Assembly (NCBI GenBank): GCA_954871525.1
Contig: OX940869.1
Coordinates: forward strand, 12,671,001 to 12,735,000
DNA from: Parietaria judaica
Lineage: Eukaryota > Streptophyta > Magnoliopsida > Rosales > Urticaceae
Length of the DNA: 64,000 nt
Reading direction: 5' to 3'
Of the stretch, positions 44,940 to 54,518 are shown one piece after another. Made by a program: the position numbers and the translations under genes. How positions within the stretch are numbered: position 1 is the stretch's first letter; every line of letters starts with the position of its first letter. The notes beneath the pieces were generated by a model. That model had not been told where the DNA came from. It worked only from the letters and a program-made list of their open reading frames with translations, and ran no database searches.

Positions 44940-45345
44940 ACTCAATACGATTATTTCTCAGCGCACAGGAATTGTGAGGCTCCCAAGTGCACGAGGGGAC
45001 AAGAAAATATTGCAGATAACAGAACGGTGAGATTCCTGGAGAATTTGAACCCAACCTTCACCCAGAGGAGGGCAATACTCCTATCGAGTAAGGAATTTCA
45101 TCGTTGGACGAGATAGTTGCAGCGATGGTCGAGGAAGAGACCGTAATGCGAGTACATGTTGAGGCCGGAGTTGCTCCGAGTATGAGGTCTGCACTGGCTG
45201 TTGGAGCCAGTGACAGTAAAGACCATAGAGAAATCGGCATTGTTACAACTGCGGTGCGATCAGCCACCTGAGGGCGGCATGTCCAAAGGCACCAAAGGAG
45301 AGGAAGAATGTAAATCGGGACAATCTAGTGCCCGTTTTAAAAATT

Positions 45346-46007
45346 AGTACTTGTTATATTGAAACATGAAATGAAAGGGTAAATAAACGTACATACACAT
45401 ACGAATGCATTACTAATGTTAAAAAAATAATATTTATAGGGTATTTTGTTTTATTTTTAAAATTTTTGGATTCCAATTATGTCAATATGGATATTTTAGT
45501 TCGGGTATTTTTAGATTTCAGAATAAAAATATTACATGGTTATATTAATCCGGGTATTTTTAGATTCCGCGTTTTGTAATCCCGATATTTTAGTTCTCGT
45601 GTAAAAAAAATGGGTATTTCAATTTGAGTATTTTTGGACGAGTAAAAAACAATCCGGTTTCAGAGTATGTAAAAAATATGATGGTATCTAAATTTTCTAT
45701 TCTGATTATGAAAATTTCATTATCCAGACCTAATTCTGGTTCTCCGTATTGAAATAATAATTGCTCAATAATTAATCTAAGAACTTTTATAGATAAAAAT
45801 GACTATTTGATATTTCGCCAGTATTATCTCCTACATAAATATATGATCGAAGTCTCACTTTAACAGAAATCTATTTCCAAAATAAAGCAATAAAGCTGAT
45901 ATCATTATCTATTTTTAATAAAATAATCATGATAAATACAAGATTACCAACATTATGAAAAGTTCTTATTATCTAAAAATAATGATGGTTGAATATCTTT
46001 ATAAGCT
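45346..46007. other. AT-rich intergenic DNA between the Copia remnant and the F-box gene
   Basis: Low-complexity AT-rich sequence with reiterated 'gggtatttt' / 'gatattttagtt' motifs at 45440-45640. No gene or transposon end was recognised. Confidence 0.5.
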
Positions 46008-46232
46008 TCACACTCTGATTTTGTCTACATGCTCCACGGTGATGGCACTATTGGCATTTGAATTCAAATACCTCTCGAGAGTTAGTCTCTCTTGAGGTTT
46101 TGAGAAGCGTCCCTCTATTTCCACTCTCTTCACGTTATGTCTCCAACATTTGACTAGATATGACATACAGCATTGTGTCGTATGCTTTTGATGCTGCAAT
46201 TCATCACTCACCTCATAATAACTATAGTAGAA
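46008..46232 (-). pseudogene. Exon 3 of the best preserved F-box gene
   Basis: Acceptor TTGTTGCAG before TTCTACTATAG. 75 codons including the stop at 46008-46010. FBD-like C terminus. Confidence 0.75.
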
Positions 46233-46429
46233 CTGCAACAATGAAATATGATAGTTACATATTCATATATATATATTTTAAAGACAGAATAATAGTACAT
46301 GAAATTACTACTCATGTGATTTTGTTTATAGACATTACACATTAACATTTTAGTTACGCTCAGTCATGACTCATGGGTATCTTTTTTACTCACTCAAAAT
46401 ATTTTTTATGGAGTTATTAGCGGCATAAA

Positions 46430-46725
46430 AATCCATATTTTGAGCAATAAAAGTAACGTAGGTCAAAAGTGATAAATAGCGACAAAAATAAGTAAACAGA
46501 CAAAATTAAGCGACACATATTTCGGCCACTTTTTTTTTAACAGATGTTGGTCAAATTCCACGTGGTATGACGGATTTTGGACATAACAGAGGCAATACAA
46601 ATTTAAGTCAACTTGACGCCATGTAGAATTTGATCAACCCACGTGAAAAAAATAGACGAAAATATGCGTAGCCTTAGTTTTGTCGACTTTGAGTACTTTG
46701 CCGCTATTTTTTCACTTTAGATTTA
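46430..46725. mobile_element. MITE-like element in intron 2 of the F-box gene
   Basis: The ends resemble an inverted repeat ('tagcggcataaaaat' against 'gagtactttgccgctatttt'). Internally it carries 'ggtcaaattccacgtgg' opposite 'ttgatcaacccacgtg'. A related segment is at about 57600-57930. Borders are approximate and no TSD was fixed. Confidence 0.5.
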
Positions 46726-46824
46726 TTCCGCTTCAATTGGTCAAGACTAAAGTATTTACATCCCTAATATCTCTTTTTAATAACACAAAATAAATAATGT
46801 ACAAGGTATGAACAAATTATGTAC

Positions 46825-47013
46825 CTTGAGCTTGAGATTCGTGAATTTTCCAATGATAATAGATACGGTCACGGGACAAGGAACAAGCCAAAGAAGACTA
46901 TCAAATATATCGATAATCGGCGAAGTCTTTGACTCCAATTCTATAGAAAGATGTCTCAATTGGTGCAATGGCGAAATCATCTTACTTCTCAGCATGGGGC
47001 TATAAATCAATTG
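46825..47013 (-). pseudogene. Exon 2 of the best preserved F-box gene
   Basis: 189 nt (63 codons), acceptor TTTTTGCAG, donor AAG then GTACAT. It codes QLIYSPMLRSKMISPLHQLR to KFTNLKLK. This is the reference for the split exon 2 at 31028-36762. Confidence 0.75.
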
Positions 47014-47121
47014 CTGCAAAAAGAGAAGAAAAATAAAATATCTCTAAATAAATTATGTTTGAGAATAATTGGGAAGGGAATTTATGTAATGAAAAATAAA
47101 TTTTATGGTAAAATAAATTAC

Positions 47122-48515
47122 CTTGTCAGTTTTAGAGAAAAGGGAGAGTTTTTTGCTGTGTCCAAATGAGCCGAGGAAGTTCCTCAAACTCTCCTTATTA
47201 TCGATGGAACCGGTTCCGATCAATCGGATCTCGGCTACGAATTCAGTAGACACGTTGCACTTGGGGAAAGTGTTTAAAATTTCTCCTTTGTACGCGAAGT
47301 ACGCCAGATTCGGGGCCTTGATATCGAACCACTGCAGGCGCCGGCAGCTCTTGAGCTCCAAGTGCGTCAAGTGCGTGGCGTCCACGTTTAGGGCTTTCAA
47401 GTTCTTGCAGGAGTTCAGCTTCAGCATCTCCAAGAACTCGAATTTCGGAGCCCAAACGCCCGTCGGCACCACCATGTCACCTGTCATGGTAAACTCCCTC
47501 ACGTTCGGACACTTCGTGAGGTCAATTTTGCACTGTCTGTCGAACAGGCGTGGAGTTCTTACGTAGCCAAACCGACGGAGGTTTACGGCATCCAACTCAA
47601 TTGAAGCGAGACTCGAACAATCCTCCAATTCCAAGCTCTCGAGCCGCTCGCTGCGCATCAGGACGTTTCTCAGCAAAGAGCAAAATTTCAGCGAGAGAGT
47701 CTCGAGCGAAGCCAGGCAAAGGACATCGCTCGCGAACCAGCCATCCTCCTCGTCCACGTCGCACAGTTTCAAGGCTTTGAGGGACTTGCACGAGGCGAGG
47801 TTGACTATGTCCTTGCATTGAAACTTGACTCCGACGTCTACGGCCAGGGAGAAAGACTCGAGAGATTCCGCCGCGTGTTGTCGTGAATCTGAATCTTCTC
47901 GAGGCGGCGGAGCTTCGAGATCTTCACGGTCTTGAGCTTAGGGCACGAGATATTGATGGTGGTGCTTGTGGCCGTGGAGTTGGCGAGAGTCAGCTCCTCC
48001 ATGAACGGACTCTCGATCGTCAAACCCAGTTGCTCGAAACAAAATCCGCTCAAGCTTAGCTTCTTAATCGACTTGGACCCGAAGACGGAGTAGGGAAAAA
48101 TGGGCTTGCAAATCCACGGTAACTCATTGCCATTGCCAAAGTAATCGTAGTAATCATAATCACATGAGAGGATCATCTCTCGGACGTTGTTCCCAAGCGC
48201 GTAACTCACAACCTCCGACATATTCACCGTGGGCGGAGCCGCGAGAGTCAGCCTCTCTAGATCGGTGGTCAGCCGCTTGAGAGACTCCGTCACGTGATCC
48301 GCAAACTCTAAGGCCCTACTCCAGAAGTCGGGGTGTCGCTTTAGGTTTCGGTTTCGGACGAACATGGAATAGTCGAAATAGAGGAACGGGAAAGAGCGGC
48401 AGAGAGAGAGAATTTGCCGGGACAATGCCGTCATCCGCGTGGCGTCCCTCGGGAGGAGGAGCGACATGATTTGGTGGACGATCGGTTCAGGCAGGCTCGA
48501 AAGCCGGTCAGTCAT
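47122..48515 (-). pseudogene. Exon 1 of the best preserved F-box gene
   Basis: ATG at 48515; F-box in the first 50 residues or so, then LRRs. Two open frames (48515-47838 and 47772 downward) overlap the same homology and need a frame change near 47870. The donor is AAG then GTAATT at 47121. Confidence 0.8.
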
Positions 48516-48525
48516 GGTTGCTACC

Positions 48526-48717
48526 TGTTAAGCAATAATACCATTATACCCCTGCTCATGGGTTTGTAATTAATCTCTTGTCGTATAGTGCAGCCATCTG
48601 TAATAGTCATTGTGATATATATTTAAAGCTATACACATGTTAAAAGTGTGTTGAGCATTACCCTAATTTCTCTTCTTCTCCATTTAGTATTTTCTCTCTG
48701 TATTTCTCTGGTTTACA
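48526..48717 (+). repeat. 5' LTR of the Copia element
   Basis: 192 bp, TGTTAAGCAATAAT to CTCTGGTTTACA. TATA-like 'gatatatatttaaag' near 48610-48625. Confidence 0.95.
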
Positions 48718-48729
48718 TGGTATCAGAGC
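48718..48729 (+). other. Primer-binding site of the Copia element
   Basis: TGGTATCAGAGC immediately after the 5' LTR, the initiator-tRNA(Met) type PBS. Confidence 0.93.
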
Positions 48730-48759
48730 TTTGAGCTCTTTTGATCCAAACCTTCTTCA

Positions 48760-51700
48760 ATGACAGAAAATCAAGACCATCCCCAATTTATTCTCCAAGA
48801 GACCATAAATGCTCAACTACCGATTCCACCTCCACAAACCCTAAATCCCCTTGCTGTATTCCAAAATCAACCCATACCTTCTCTAAATCAACCGATTTCT
48901 GTTAAGCTAGACTCAACAAATCACCTTCTCTGGAAAAACCAAATGTTAAACATCATCATAGCCCAAGGCCTTGAAGGTTTTATTGAAGGGACCTTACTCT
49001 GCCCACCACAGTACCTTGACCCTCTCCAAACTCAACCTAACCCAGACCACAATCAATGGCGCCGTCTAAACAGACTCGTAATGAGTTGGCTCTATTCATC
49101 TCTGACTGAACCCATGATGGGCAAAGTCGTTGGGCTTAATACCGCACAAGAGATTTGGGATTCGCTAAACCACGTTTACCAGTCGGCGTCTATCTCGACT
49201 ATTTTAACCCTCAAGACCCAACTCATGGCTCTGAAGAAAGACGGCACGACTCTATCGGTCTACCTCAGCAACTTGGAATCCATCTTTGACAAATTTGCGG
49301 CCATCGGAGAACCGCTTAGTTACCGGGACCAGCTCATACACACATTCCAAGGCCTCGGCCCTGAATATAATTCGGTGGTCACCTCCGTCAGTTGTCGTCC
49401 CGATCGCCCTGCCATGGACGAGATCCACAACCTCTTGATCAACCACGATTATCGGCTGGAACAGCAAACTGCTGTCGACCAACTTCACTTCACCTCCCAA
49501 GCTCAGCTCGCACAAATAGCCCAGTTAAATCTCTCTCAGCTCAACGTGCCTTCTCCATACTATCCTCAACGAAACCAATCTCGACCCCAAAATCCCTCAT
49601 ATCGATCTTCACCACCATTTTCCTGTCCAAGTCCAAGCCTCGGCATCCTCGGTAAGCCGAAACCCGCACACCCTTCATGGTCCAAAAAAATCTTTAAGCC
49701 CAACGGCTCAACCAGCTCAAGACCTACTTGTCAGGTTTGCGGAAAAATCGGTCACCTCGCCTCGGTGTGTTATCATCGTACCAACCTCCAATATCGACCC
49801 CAATCCTCTTCAACTTTTGCGGGTTTGTGCTCTGTTTCTCATGACGATAATCGCTACACTGAGTGCTCTCAACCATGTGCTCCAACTTCTGCACACACCA
49901 CAGCGGTTGTTCGAGCTAACCCTTGGTATCTCGACTCCGGCGCGACGCATCACTTCACTCTAGAGCTTAGCAACCTCGACAACCCCCAACCATTTTTCGG
50001 CGCTGATCAAGCTACGATGGCAAACGGTAAGAAAATTAAAATATCACATATTGGTCATTGTCTTTACAGATCCATTTTAAAACCATTTATCTTTCATAAT
50101 GTCCTTCATACCCCACAAATTTCAAAACGACTCCTTAGCGTAAGCAAACTTTGCCATGATAATTCTGCCTTCGTTGAATTTTATGCTACACATTTTCTTG
50201 TCAAGGATCTTCGTACCAAGACAATTCTACTCCAGGGACTTCTTGAAGATGGGCTCTACAAGCTTCCACCCGACACCACATCCCAATCCCAGCACCACCA
50301 AACTCCTAAAGCTCATCTCGTCCAAGTCTACCACACACAACTTCAAGAGGCCACTTTATGGCACAACCGCTTAGGACACCCCTCTTTTCCGATTGTCCAA
50401 CAAGTTATGCGTTTATGCAATTTACGTGTAACTCCAAAACACAATGAATTTTGCAATTCTTGTCAAATGGCCAAGAGTCATCGTTTACCGTTTGTTAAAT
50501 CTCAGTTTCGGGCCACAAAGCCTTTTGAATTAGTACATTCCGATCTTTGGGGTCCATCCCCCGTTGATTCTATTACGGGTGTTAAGTATTTTTGTCTATT
50601 CATTGATGATTATTCACGCTTTACATGGATATACCTTTTGAAAGCCAAAAGCGAGACATTCACCACCTTCCTTAAATTCAAAAACATGGTTGAAGTTCAA
50701 TTTGCAACAAAAATACAAAATTTACAAACCGATTGGGGTGGAGAATTTCGACCCATTAAACCCTTTTTAGAACAACTTGGTGTTCATCATCGTTATTCTT
50801 GTCCAATAACACCACAACAAAATGGTCGAGTCGAACGCAAAAATCGTCATGTTGTTGAAGTCGGTCTCTCCCTTCTTGCCCACTCATCCATGCCTTTATT
50901 ATATTGGCCATATGCATTCCAATCCGCCGTATATCTCATCAACCGGCTTCCTACTCCCGTTCTTAACCATATTTCTCCCTTCGAGTCTCTTTACCAGAAA
51001 ACACCCTCATACGACACAATTAAAGTCTTTGGGTGTGCATGCTTTCCGTTTCTCCGGCCTTACAACAACCACAAACTTCAATTTCGCTCAACCGAATGCA
51101 CTCTTCTTGGTTTTAGCTCACACCACAAAGGATATTTATGCCTTCATCATCAAACGGGTCGTATATACGTTTCTCGCCATGTTATATTTAACGAAACATC
51201 ATTTCCATTTTCCAAACTCACATCTACCATGACCAAAGCTAACATTCCTTCATCACCCTCACTATTTTCACCACTGTCTACAGATTTTGCTTCTCCACTG
51301 CCCCCAAATTCACCTCTGACCAACCCTATCAACTTGCCTTGTTCTCCTATTTCCCCACCGATTCTTACCGCACCTAACAGCCCCTTTCCAAATCCCGATC
51401 CCACACTAAATAGTCCACCTCATGATCCCCAGCCATCCTCACCAAATGTAGTCGATCATGACCAATCATGTGGCGTTTTAATTTCTCCCACCTTTGTCAC
51501 ATCGGGCCCGGTCATTCATCGCCCGCCCAGTGCTACTAATGTGCATTCTATGTCTACCAGGTCCAAAACAGGCATCCACCGTCCGTGTTTGCTTCTCACA
51601 GCCGCAACCCAACGACAATCTTCTTCACTCACTGAGCCAGTGACGTTCAAACAAGCAGCACTTCACTCGAAATGGTGTGAGGCTATGGCGCAAGAGATGC

Positions 51701-53202
51701 AAGCTCTTTTGAAAAACAATACGTGGACACTTGTAGATCCACCATCCTCTCATCGTATCATTCAATGCAAGTGGGTCTATCGTCTCAAACTTCGAGCCGA
51801 CGGTTCCGTTGAACGCTACAAAGCCCGACTAGTTGCAAAGGGCTTCCTCCAAACTCTCGGCTTGGATTACTTCGACACTTTCAGCCCCGTGGTCAAACCA
51901 ACCACTGTTCGTGTCGTACTTTGCCTTGCTCTCGCTTATAATTGGCCGGTTCGCCAACTTGACGTCCACAATGCCTTTCTAAACGGCGACCTCTCTGAAG
52001 AAGTTTACATGTCGCAACCTCCAGGTTTTGTTGAGCCTCAATTCTCTCATCGTGTATGTCGTTTGCACAAGTCACTTTACGGGCTCAAACAGAGTCCTCG
52101 AGCTTGGTACACAAAGCTAAGTCGTTGCTTACTCAAATGGGACTTCGTCAACTCCTCGGCTGATTCATCCATGTTTTGCATTCATTCTGCTAGTCTCACA
52201 CTCATTGTCTTAGTGTATGTTGATGATATTATAGTCACAGGAAGTTCTCAAAAAGCCATAACTGACTTGATCAGAAAACTTGATTCACAATTTGCACTTA
52301 AGGACCTTGGACCACTTCATTATTTCCTCGGAATACAAGTTACACGAACACATGACTCCCTTCATCTTTGCCAACAGAAGTACATTCATGATCTTCTTAG
52401 TCGCATGGCAATGAGTGACTGCAAACCCGCTTCAACACCGATGGCTTCGAATACAAATTTATCCATTCACGATGGCGAACTCCTCAAGGACCCTACACCA
52501 TACCGTCAAATAGTTGGTGCTTTACAATATTGCACCATTACCCGTCCCGACCTTAGTTTCTCTGTTGGAAAAATGTGTCAATTTATGCACGCTCCAACGA
52601 CATCTCACTGGACAGCTCTCAAGCGAATACTGCGGTATCTCAACGGCTCGGCATCTCTTGGAGTAACGCTACAGATATCATCGGACTTCTCCTTATGTGC
52701 GTTCACAGACGCTGATTGGGCCTCAAGCCCTGATGATCGTCGTAGTACAAGTGGTTATTGTTCATTTCTCGGGCCTAATCTCATTTCATGGTCTTCAACG
52801 AAGCAAAAGGTGGTTTCTCGCTCTAGTACAGAATCTGAATATCGAGGTCTTGCCAATGCCACCGCTGAAATTATATGGCTTCAAACACTGTTGAAGGATC
52901 TTCGAATCAAGTCTCCAAGTCCTCCATTGCTCATATGTGATAATGTCAGCACGATTCATTTAGCGGCCAATCCGATCCTTCATGCTCGAACCAAACATAT
53001 CGAGATCGATTACCACTTTGTTCGTGAAAGAGTCATGCACAAATCCATCTCGGTTGAATACACACCGTCTGAAGAACAACTAGCTGACATCATGACAAAA
53101 CCACTACCATCTCCTCGGTTTCTCTCCTTGCGTTCCATAGGGGTGCAAATAAAACCCGAAAACCGGGTAAAAACCCGAATCCGAATCCGTATCCGAATTT
53201 AA
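48760..53202 (+). CDS. Copia gag-pol polyprotein (1480 aa), C terminus replaced by hAT sequence
   Basis: A single uninterrupted frame. N-terminal gag (UBN2/retrotran-gag type: LTLKTQLMALKKDGTTLSVY) is followed by a zinc knuckle CQVCGKIGHLASVC at about residue 324 and protease DSGATHH at 392. Then come GAG-pre-integrase LWHNRLGHPSF, integrase (HSDLWGPSP, FIDDYSRFTWIYLL, QTDWGGEF, PQQNGRVERKNRH), RT (KWVYRLKLRADGSVERYKAR, QLDVHNAFLNGDL, YVDD at 1153-1156) and RNase H (FTDADW at about 1315, STKQKVVSRSSTESEY). The order integrase before RT defines Copia. ATG 48760 is 30 bp after the PBS. The last 22 residues or so are read from a hAT MITE at 53138; without it the frame would continue past 53847 and end just inside the 3' LTR. 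All catalytic motifs look intact, so activity is plausible if the C-terminal change is tolerated. Confidence 0.95.
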   Translation: MTENQDHPQFILQETINAQLPIPPPQTLNPLAVFQNQPIPSLNQPISVKLDSTNHLLWKNQMLNIIIAQGLEGFIEGTLLCPPQYLDPLQTQPNPDHNQWRRLNRLVMSWLYSSLTEPMMGKVVGLNTAQEIWDSLNHVYQSASISTILTLKTQLMALKKDGTTLSVYLSNLESIFDKFAAIGEPLSYRDQLIHTFQGLGPEYNSVVTSVSCRPDRPAMDEIHNLLINHDYRLEQQTAVDQLHFTSQAQLAQIAQLNLSQLNVPSPYYPQRNQSRPQNPSYRSSPPFSCPSPSLGILGKPKPAHPSWSKKIFKPNGSTSSRPTCQVCGKIGHLASVCYHRTNLQYRPQSSSTFAGLCSVSHDDNRYTECSQPCAPTSAHTTAVVRANPWYLDSGATHHFTLELSNLDNPQPFFGADQATMANGKKIKISHIGHCLYRSILKPFIFHNVLHTPQISKRLLSVSKLCHDNSAFVEFYATHFLVKDLRTKTILLQGLLEDGLYKLPPDTTSQSQHHQTPKAHLVQVYHTQLQEATLWHNRLGHPSFPIVQQVMRLCNLRVTPKHNEFCNSCQMAKSHRLPFVKSQFRATKPFELVHSDLWGPSPVDSITGVKYFCLFIDDYSRFTWIYLLKAKSETFTTFLKFKNMVEVQFATKIQNLQTDWGGEFRPIKPFLEQLGVHHRYSCPITPQQNGRVERKNRHVVEVGLSLLAHSSMPLLYWPYAFQSAVYLINRLPTPVLNHISPFESLYQKTPSYDTIKVFGCACFPFLRPYNNHKLQFRSTECTLLGFSSHHKGYLCLHHQTGRIYVSRHVIFNETSFPFSKLTSTMTKANIPSSPSLFSPLSTDFASPLPPNSPLTNPINLPCSPISPPILTAPNSPFPNPDPTLNSPPHDPQPSSPNVVDHDQSCGVLISPTFVTSGPVIHRPPSATNVHSMSTRSKTGIHRPCLLLTAATQRQSSSLTEPVTFKQAALHSKWCEAMAQEMQALLKNNTWTLVDPPSSHRIIQCKWVYRLKLRADGSVERYKARLVAKGFLQTLGLDYFDTFSPVVKPTTVRVVLCLALAYNWPVRQLDVHNAFLNGDLSEEVYMSQPPGFVEPQFSHRVCRLHKSLYGLKQSPRAWYTKLSRCLLKWDFVNSSADSSMFCIHSASLTLIVLVYVDDIIVTGSSQKAITDLIRKLDSQFALKDLGPLHYFLGIQVTRTHDSLHLCQQKYIHDLLSRMAMSDCKPASTPMASNTNLSIHDGELLKDPTPYRQIVGALQYCTITRPDLSFSVGKMCQFMHAPTTSHWTALKRILRYLNGSASLGVTLQISSDFSLCAFTDADWASSPDDRRSTSGYCSFLGPNLISWSSTKQKVVSRSSTESEYRGLANATAEIIWLQTLLKDLRIKSPSPPLLICDNVSTIHLAANPILHARTKHIEIDYHFVRERVMHKSISVEYTPSEEQLADIMTKPLPSPRFLSLRSIGVQIKPENRVKTRIRIRIRI

Positions 53203-53847
53203 AACCCGAATCCGAATCCGAATCCGGAATTCGGATCCGGGTTCCCGGTACCCGGTTTAAAACCGGGTTCGGGTACCGGGTAGTGAAATCTTAAAAACCG
53301 GGTACCCGGTACCCGGTTTAATACCCGGTTTATTTAATTTTTAATTTTTTTTAAAAAATATTTTAGGGTTAGGGCTCGACACTCATCTTTCATTTTCATT
53401 TCTTATTTTAGGGTTTCATTAAAATATTTTTTTAATTTTTTGATGCGCGGACGGTGAAATTATGATGGAAATCCGGAAGAACTCGAAGTGCTTTATCATA
53501 TTTTTTTTAATGCATTTTAAATTTTAGACAATGGATACATGTTTTTTTATGTACGAGACATGTGTAATGTTTATTTTGAGATGATTTAGTTTTTCTATTA
53601 AAAAAAATAAAACGGATCCGGGTAAAAACCCGGATCCGGTCTAAAATCCGAACTTGGTTTCCAAACCGGGTACCGGGTACTAAAACCGGGTACCAATTTT
53701 CAACTACCCGGAAATTCGGGTACCCAGAATTCGGGTACCCGGATTTCGGGTACCGGGTACCGGGTAGTAAATTTCAACTACCCGGAAACCGGGTCCGGGT
53801 ACCGGGTACTTCAAAAAAACCGGGTACCCGAACCGGTTTCACCCCTA
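53138..53847. mobile_element. hAT-type MITE (710 bp) at the end of Copia pol, perfect 8-bp TSD
   Basis: The ends are TAGGGGTGCAAATAAAACC and GGTTTCACCCCTA; the inverted repeat is TAGGGGTG plus weaker similarity. TSD GCGTTCCA at 53130-53137 and 53848-53855. Subterminal regions are saturated with 'cccgaatccg', 'ccgggtacccgg' and 'gggtaccgggta' repeats. There is no coding potential of its own. It must be younger than the Copia insertion or have travelled with it. Confidence 0.93.
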
Positions 53848-53887
53848 GCGTTCCAAGCTCACTGTGGTTCACACCCCCGTTCGCTTG

Positions 53888-53895
53888 CGGGGGGA
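53888..53895 (+). other. Polypurine tract of the Copia element
   Basis: GCGGGGGGA-type purine run directly before the 3' LTR at 53896. Confidence 0.85.
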
Positions 53896-54087
53896 TGTTA
53901 AGCAATAATACCATTATACCCCTGCTCATGGGTTTGTAATTAATCTCTTGTCGTATAGTGCAGCCATCTGTAATAGTCATTGTGATATATATTTAAAGCT
54001 ATACACATGTTAAAAGTGTGTTGAGCATTACCCTAATTTCTCTTCTTCTCCATTTAGTATTTTCTCTCTGTATTTCTCTGGTTTACA
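53896..54087 (+). repeat. 3' LTR of the Copia element
   Basis: 192 bp, identical to 48526-48717, followed by TSD CTACC. Confidence 0.95.
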
Positions 54088-54092
54088 CTACC

Positions 54093-54230
54093 TGAAGATA
54101 CATGGATTCACAAGAGGCGAGATCACGAGAGATCAAGAAAATCAAACCAGTTTATATAAAAATTAAAAATAATAATGATTATTCATTCGGTTTACCTCTC
54201 TATATAAGTACTGCTCAGTGATGGCGATGA
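54093..54230 (-). promoter_or_regulatory. Displaced promoter and 5' UTR of the F-box gene
   Basis: Sequence from 54088 ('ctacctgaagatacatggattcac') matches the 5' flank of the F-box pseudogene at 41136-41200 ('ctatctgaagaagatacacggattcgc'), so it is the original upstream region of the gene at 48515. A TATATAAA lies at 54151-54160 on the minus strand, which before the insertion was about 70 bp from the ATG. Confidence 0.65.
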
Positions 54231-54518
54231 TCTTGGCCGTCCGATTCGTTTACTGCATGCCGAATGGTGATTTTGATGCGCTTCGAGCTCAATTATTAAG
54301 AACGAATGATCTTATTAGGGTTTAATTAGCTCAAGAATTGGATTATAAAACATTACGGAAAAATTGATTTTATATATTCTGAAATCTTAGCGTTTAAAGA
54401 ACATTGTGGGTGATTCATAGCCGTCCGATGCGTTTAAAAAACATTCAGTAATATCTAACTGTTTCAATAATAAATATGAATTTTGAATATATTTTTTAAA
54501 GATCAAATTATGTAATTA
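54231..54518. other. Upstream AT-rich flank
   Basis: No gene or transposon end recognised between the displaced promoter and the probable Helitron. Confidence 0.4.

Larger units (their letters stand above)
41216..45345 (+). mobile_element. Copia element remnant: leader and gag only, split by a hAT-type element
   Basis: A PBS at 41287-41298 is followed by a leader of about 600 bp and a gag fragment. The frame at 41925-42179 (DRTWRIGPNSYLDWSLIVDKAL, KATHSAIYAWLLSSM) is a UBN2/gag-type domain. It continues in broken frames to about 42318 and resumes after the insertion at 44948-45340 with 'VRFLENLNP' and a zinc knuckle-like CYNCGAISHLRAACP. A 5' LTR is not clearly preserved before the PBS, and protease, integrase, RT and 3' LTR are missing. 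It lies just upstream of the F-box pseudogene promoter. Outer borders are approximate. Confidence 0.7.
46008..48515 (-). pseudogene. F-box/FBD-LRR gene, best preserved copy, one frameshift
   Basis: The three exons on the minus strand are 48515-47122, 47013-46825 and 46232-46008, all with GT-AG borders in phase 0. The N terminus is an F-box (MTDRLSSLPEPIVHQIMSLL, LPRDATRMTALSRQILSL). A leucine-rich region follows (LERLTLAAPPTVNMSEVV, LKTVKISKLRRLEKIQI, FLEMLKLNSCKNLKALNVD), and then an FBD-like C terminus (CWRHNVKRVEIEG, QERLTLERYLNSNANSAI). The frame breaks at about 47861-47880 relative to the paralogue; a 2-bp gain (or 1-bp loss) there would explain it. This may be a true lesion or an assembly error. 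The likely role is substrate receptor of an SCF E3 ligase. A Copia element separates it from its promoter (insertion 10 bp upstream of ATG). Confidence 0.8.
48526..54087 (+). mobile_element. Full-length Copia element (5562 bp) with identical 192-bp LTRs
   Basis: TGTTAAGC...GGTTTACA LTRs, TSD CTACC (48521-48525 and 54088-54092), a PBS directly after the 5' LTR, one long gag-pol frame, and a GGGGGGA polypurine tract before the 3' LTR. The two LTRs are identical over all 192 bp as far as I can read, so insertion is very recent. A 710-bp hAT MITE (53138-53847) lies near the end of pol. Domain content and short LTRs suggest the Ale/Retrofit-like lineage. It is inserted 10 bp upstream of the ATG of the divergently oriented F-box gene. 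Confidence 0.95.
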
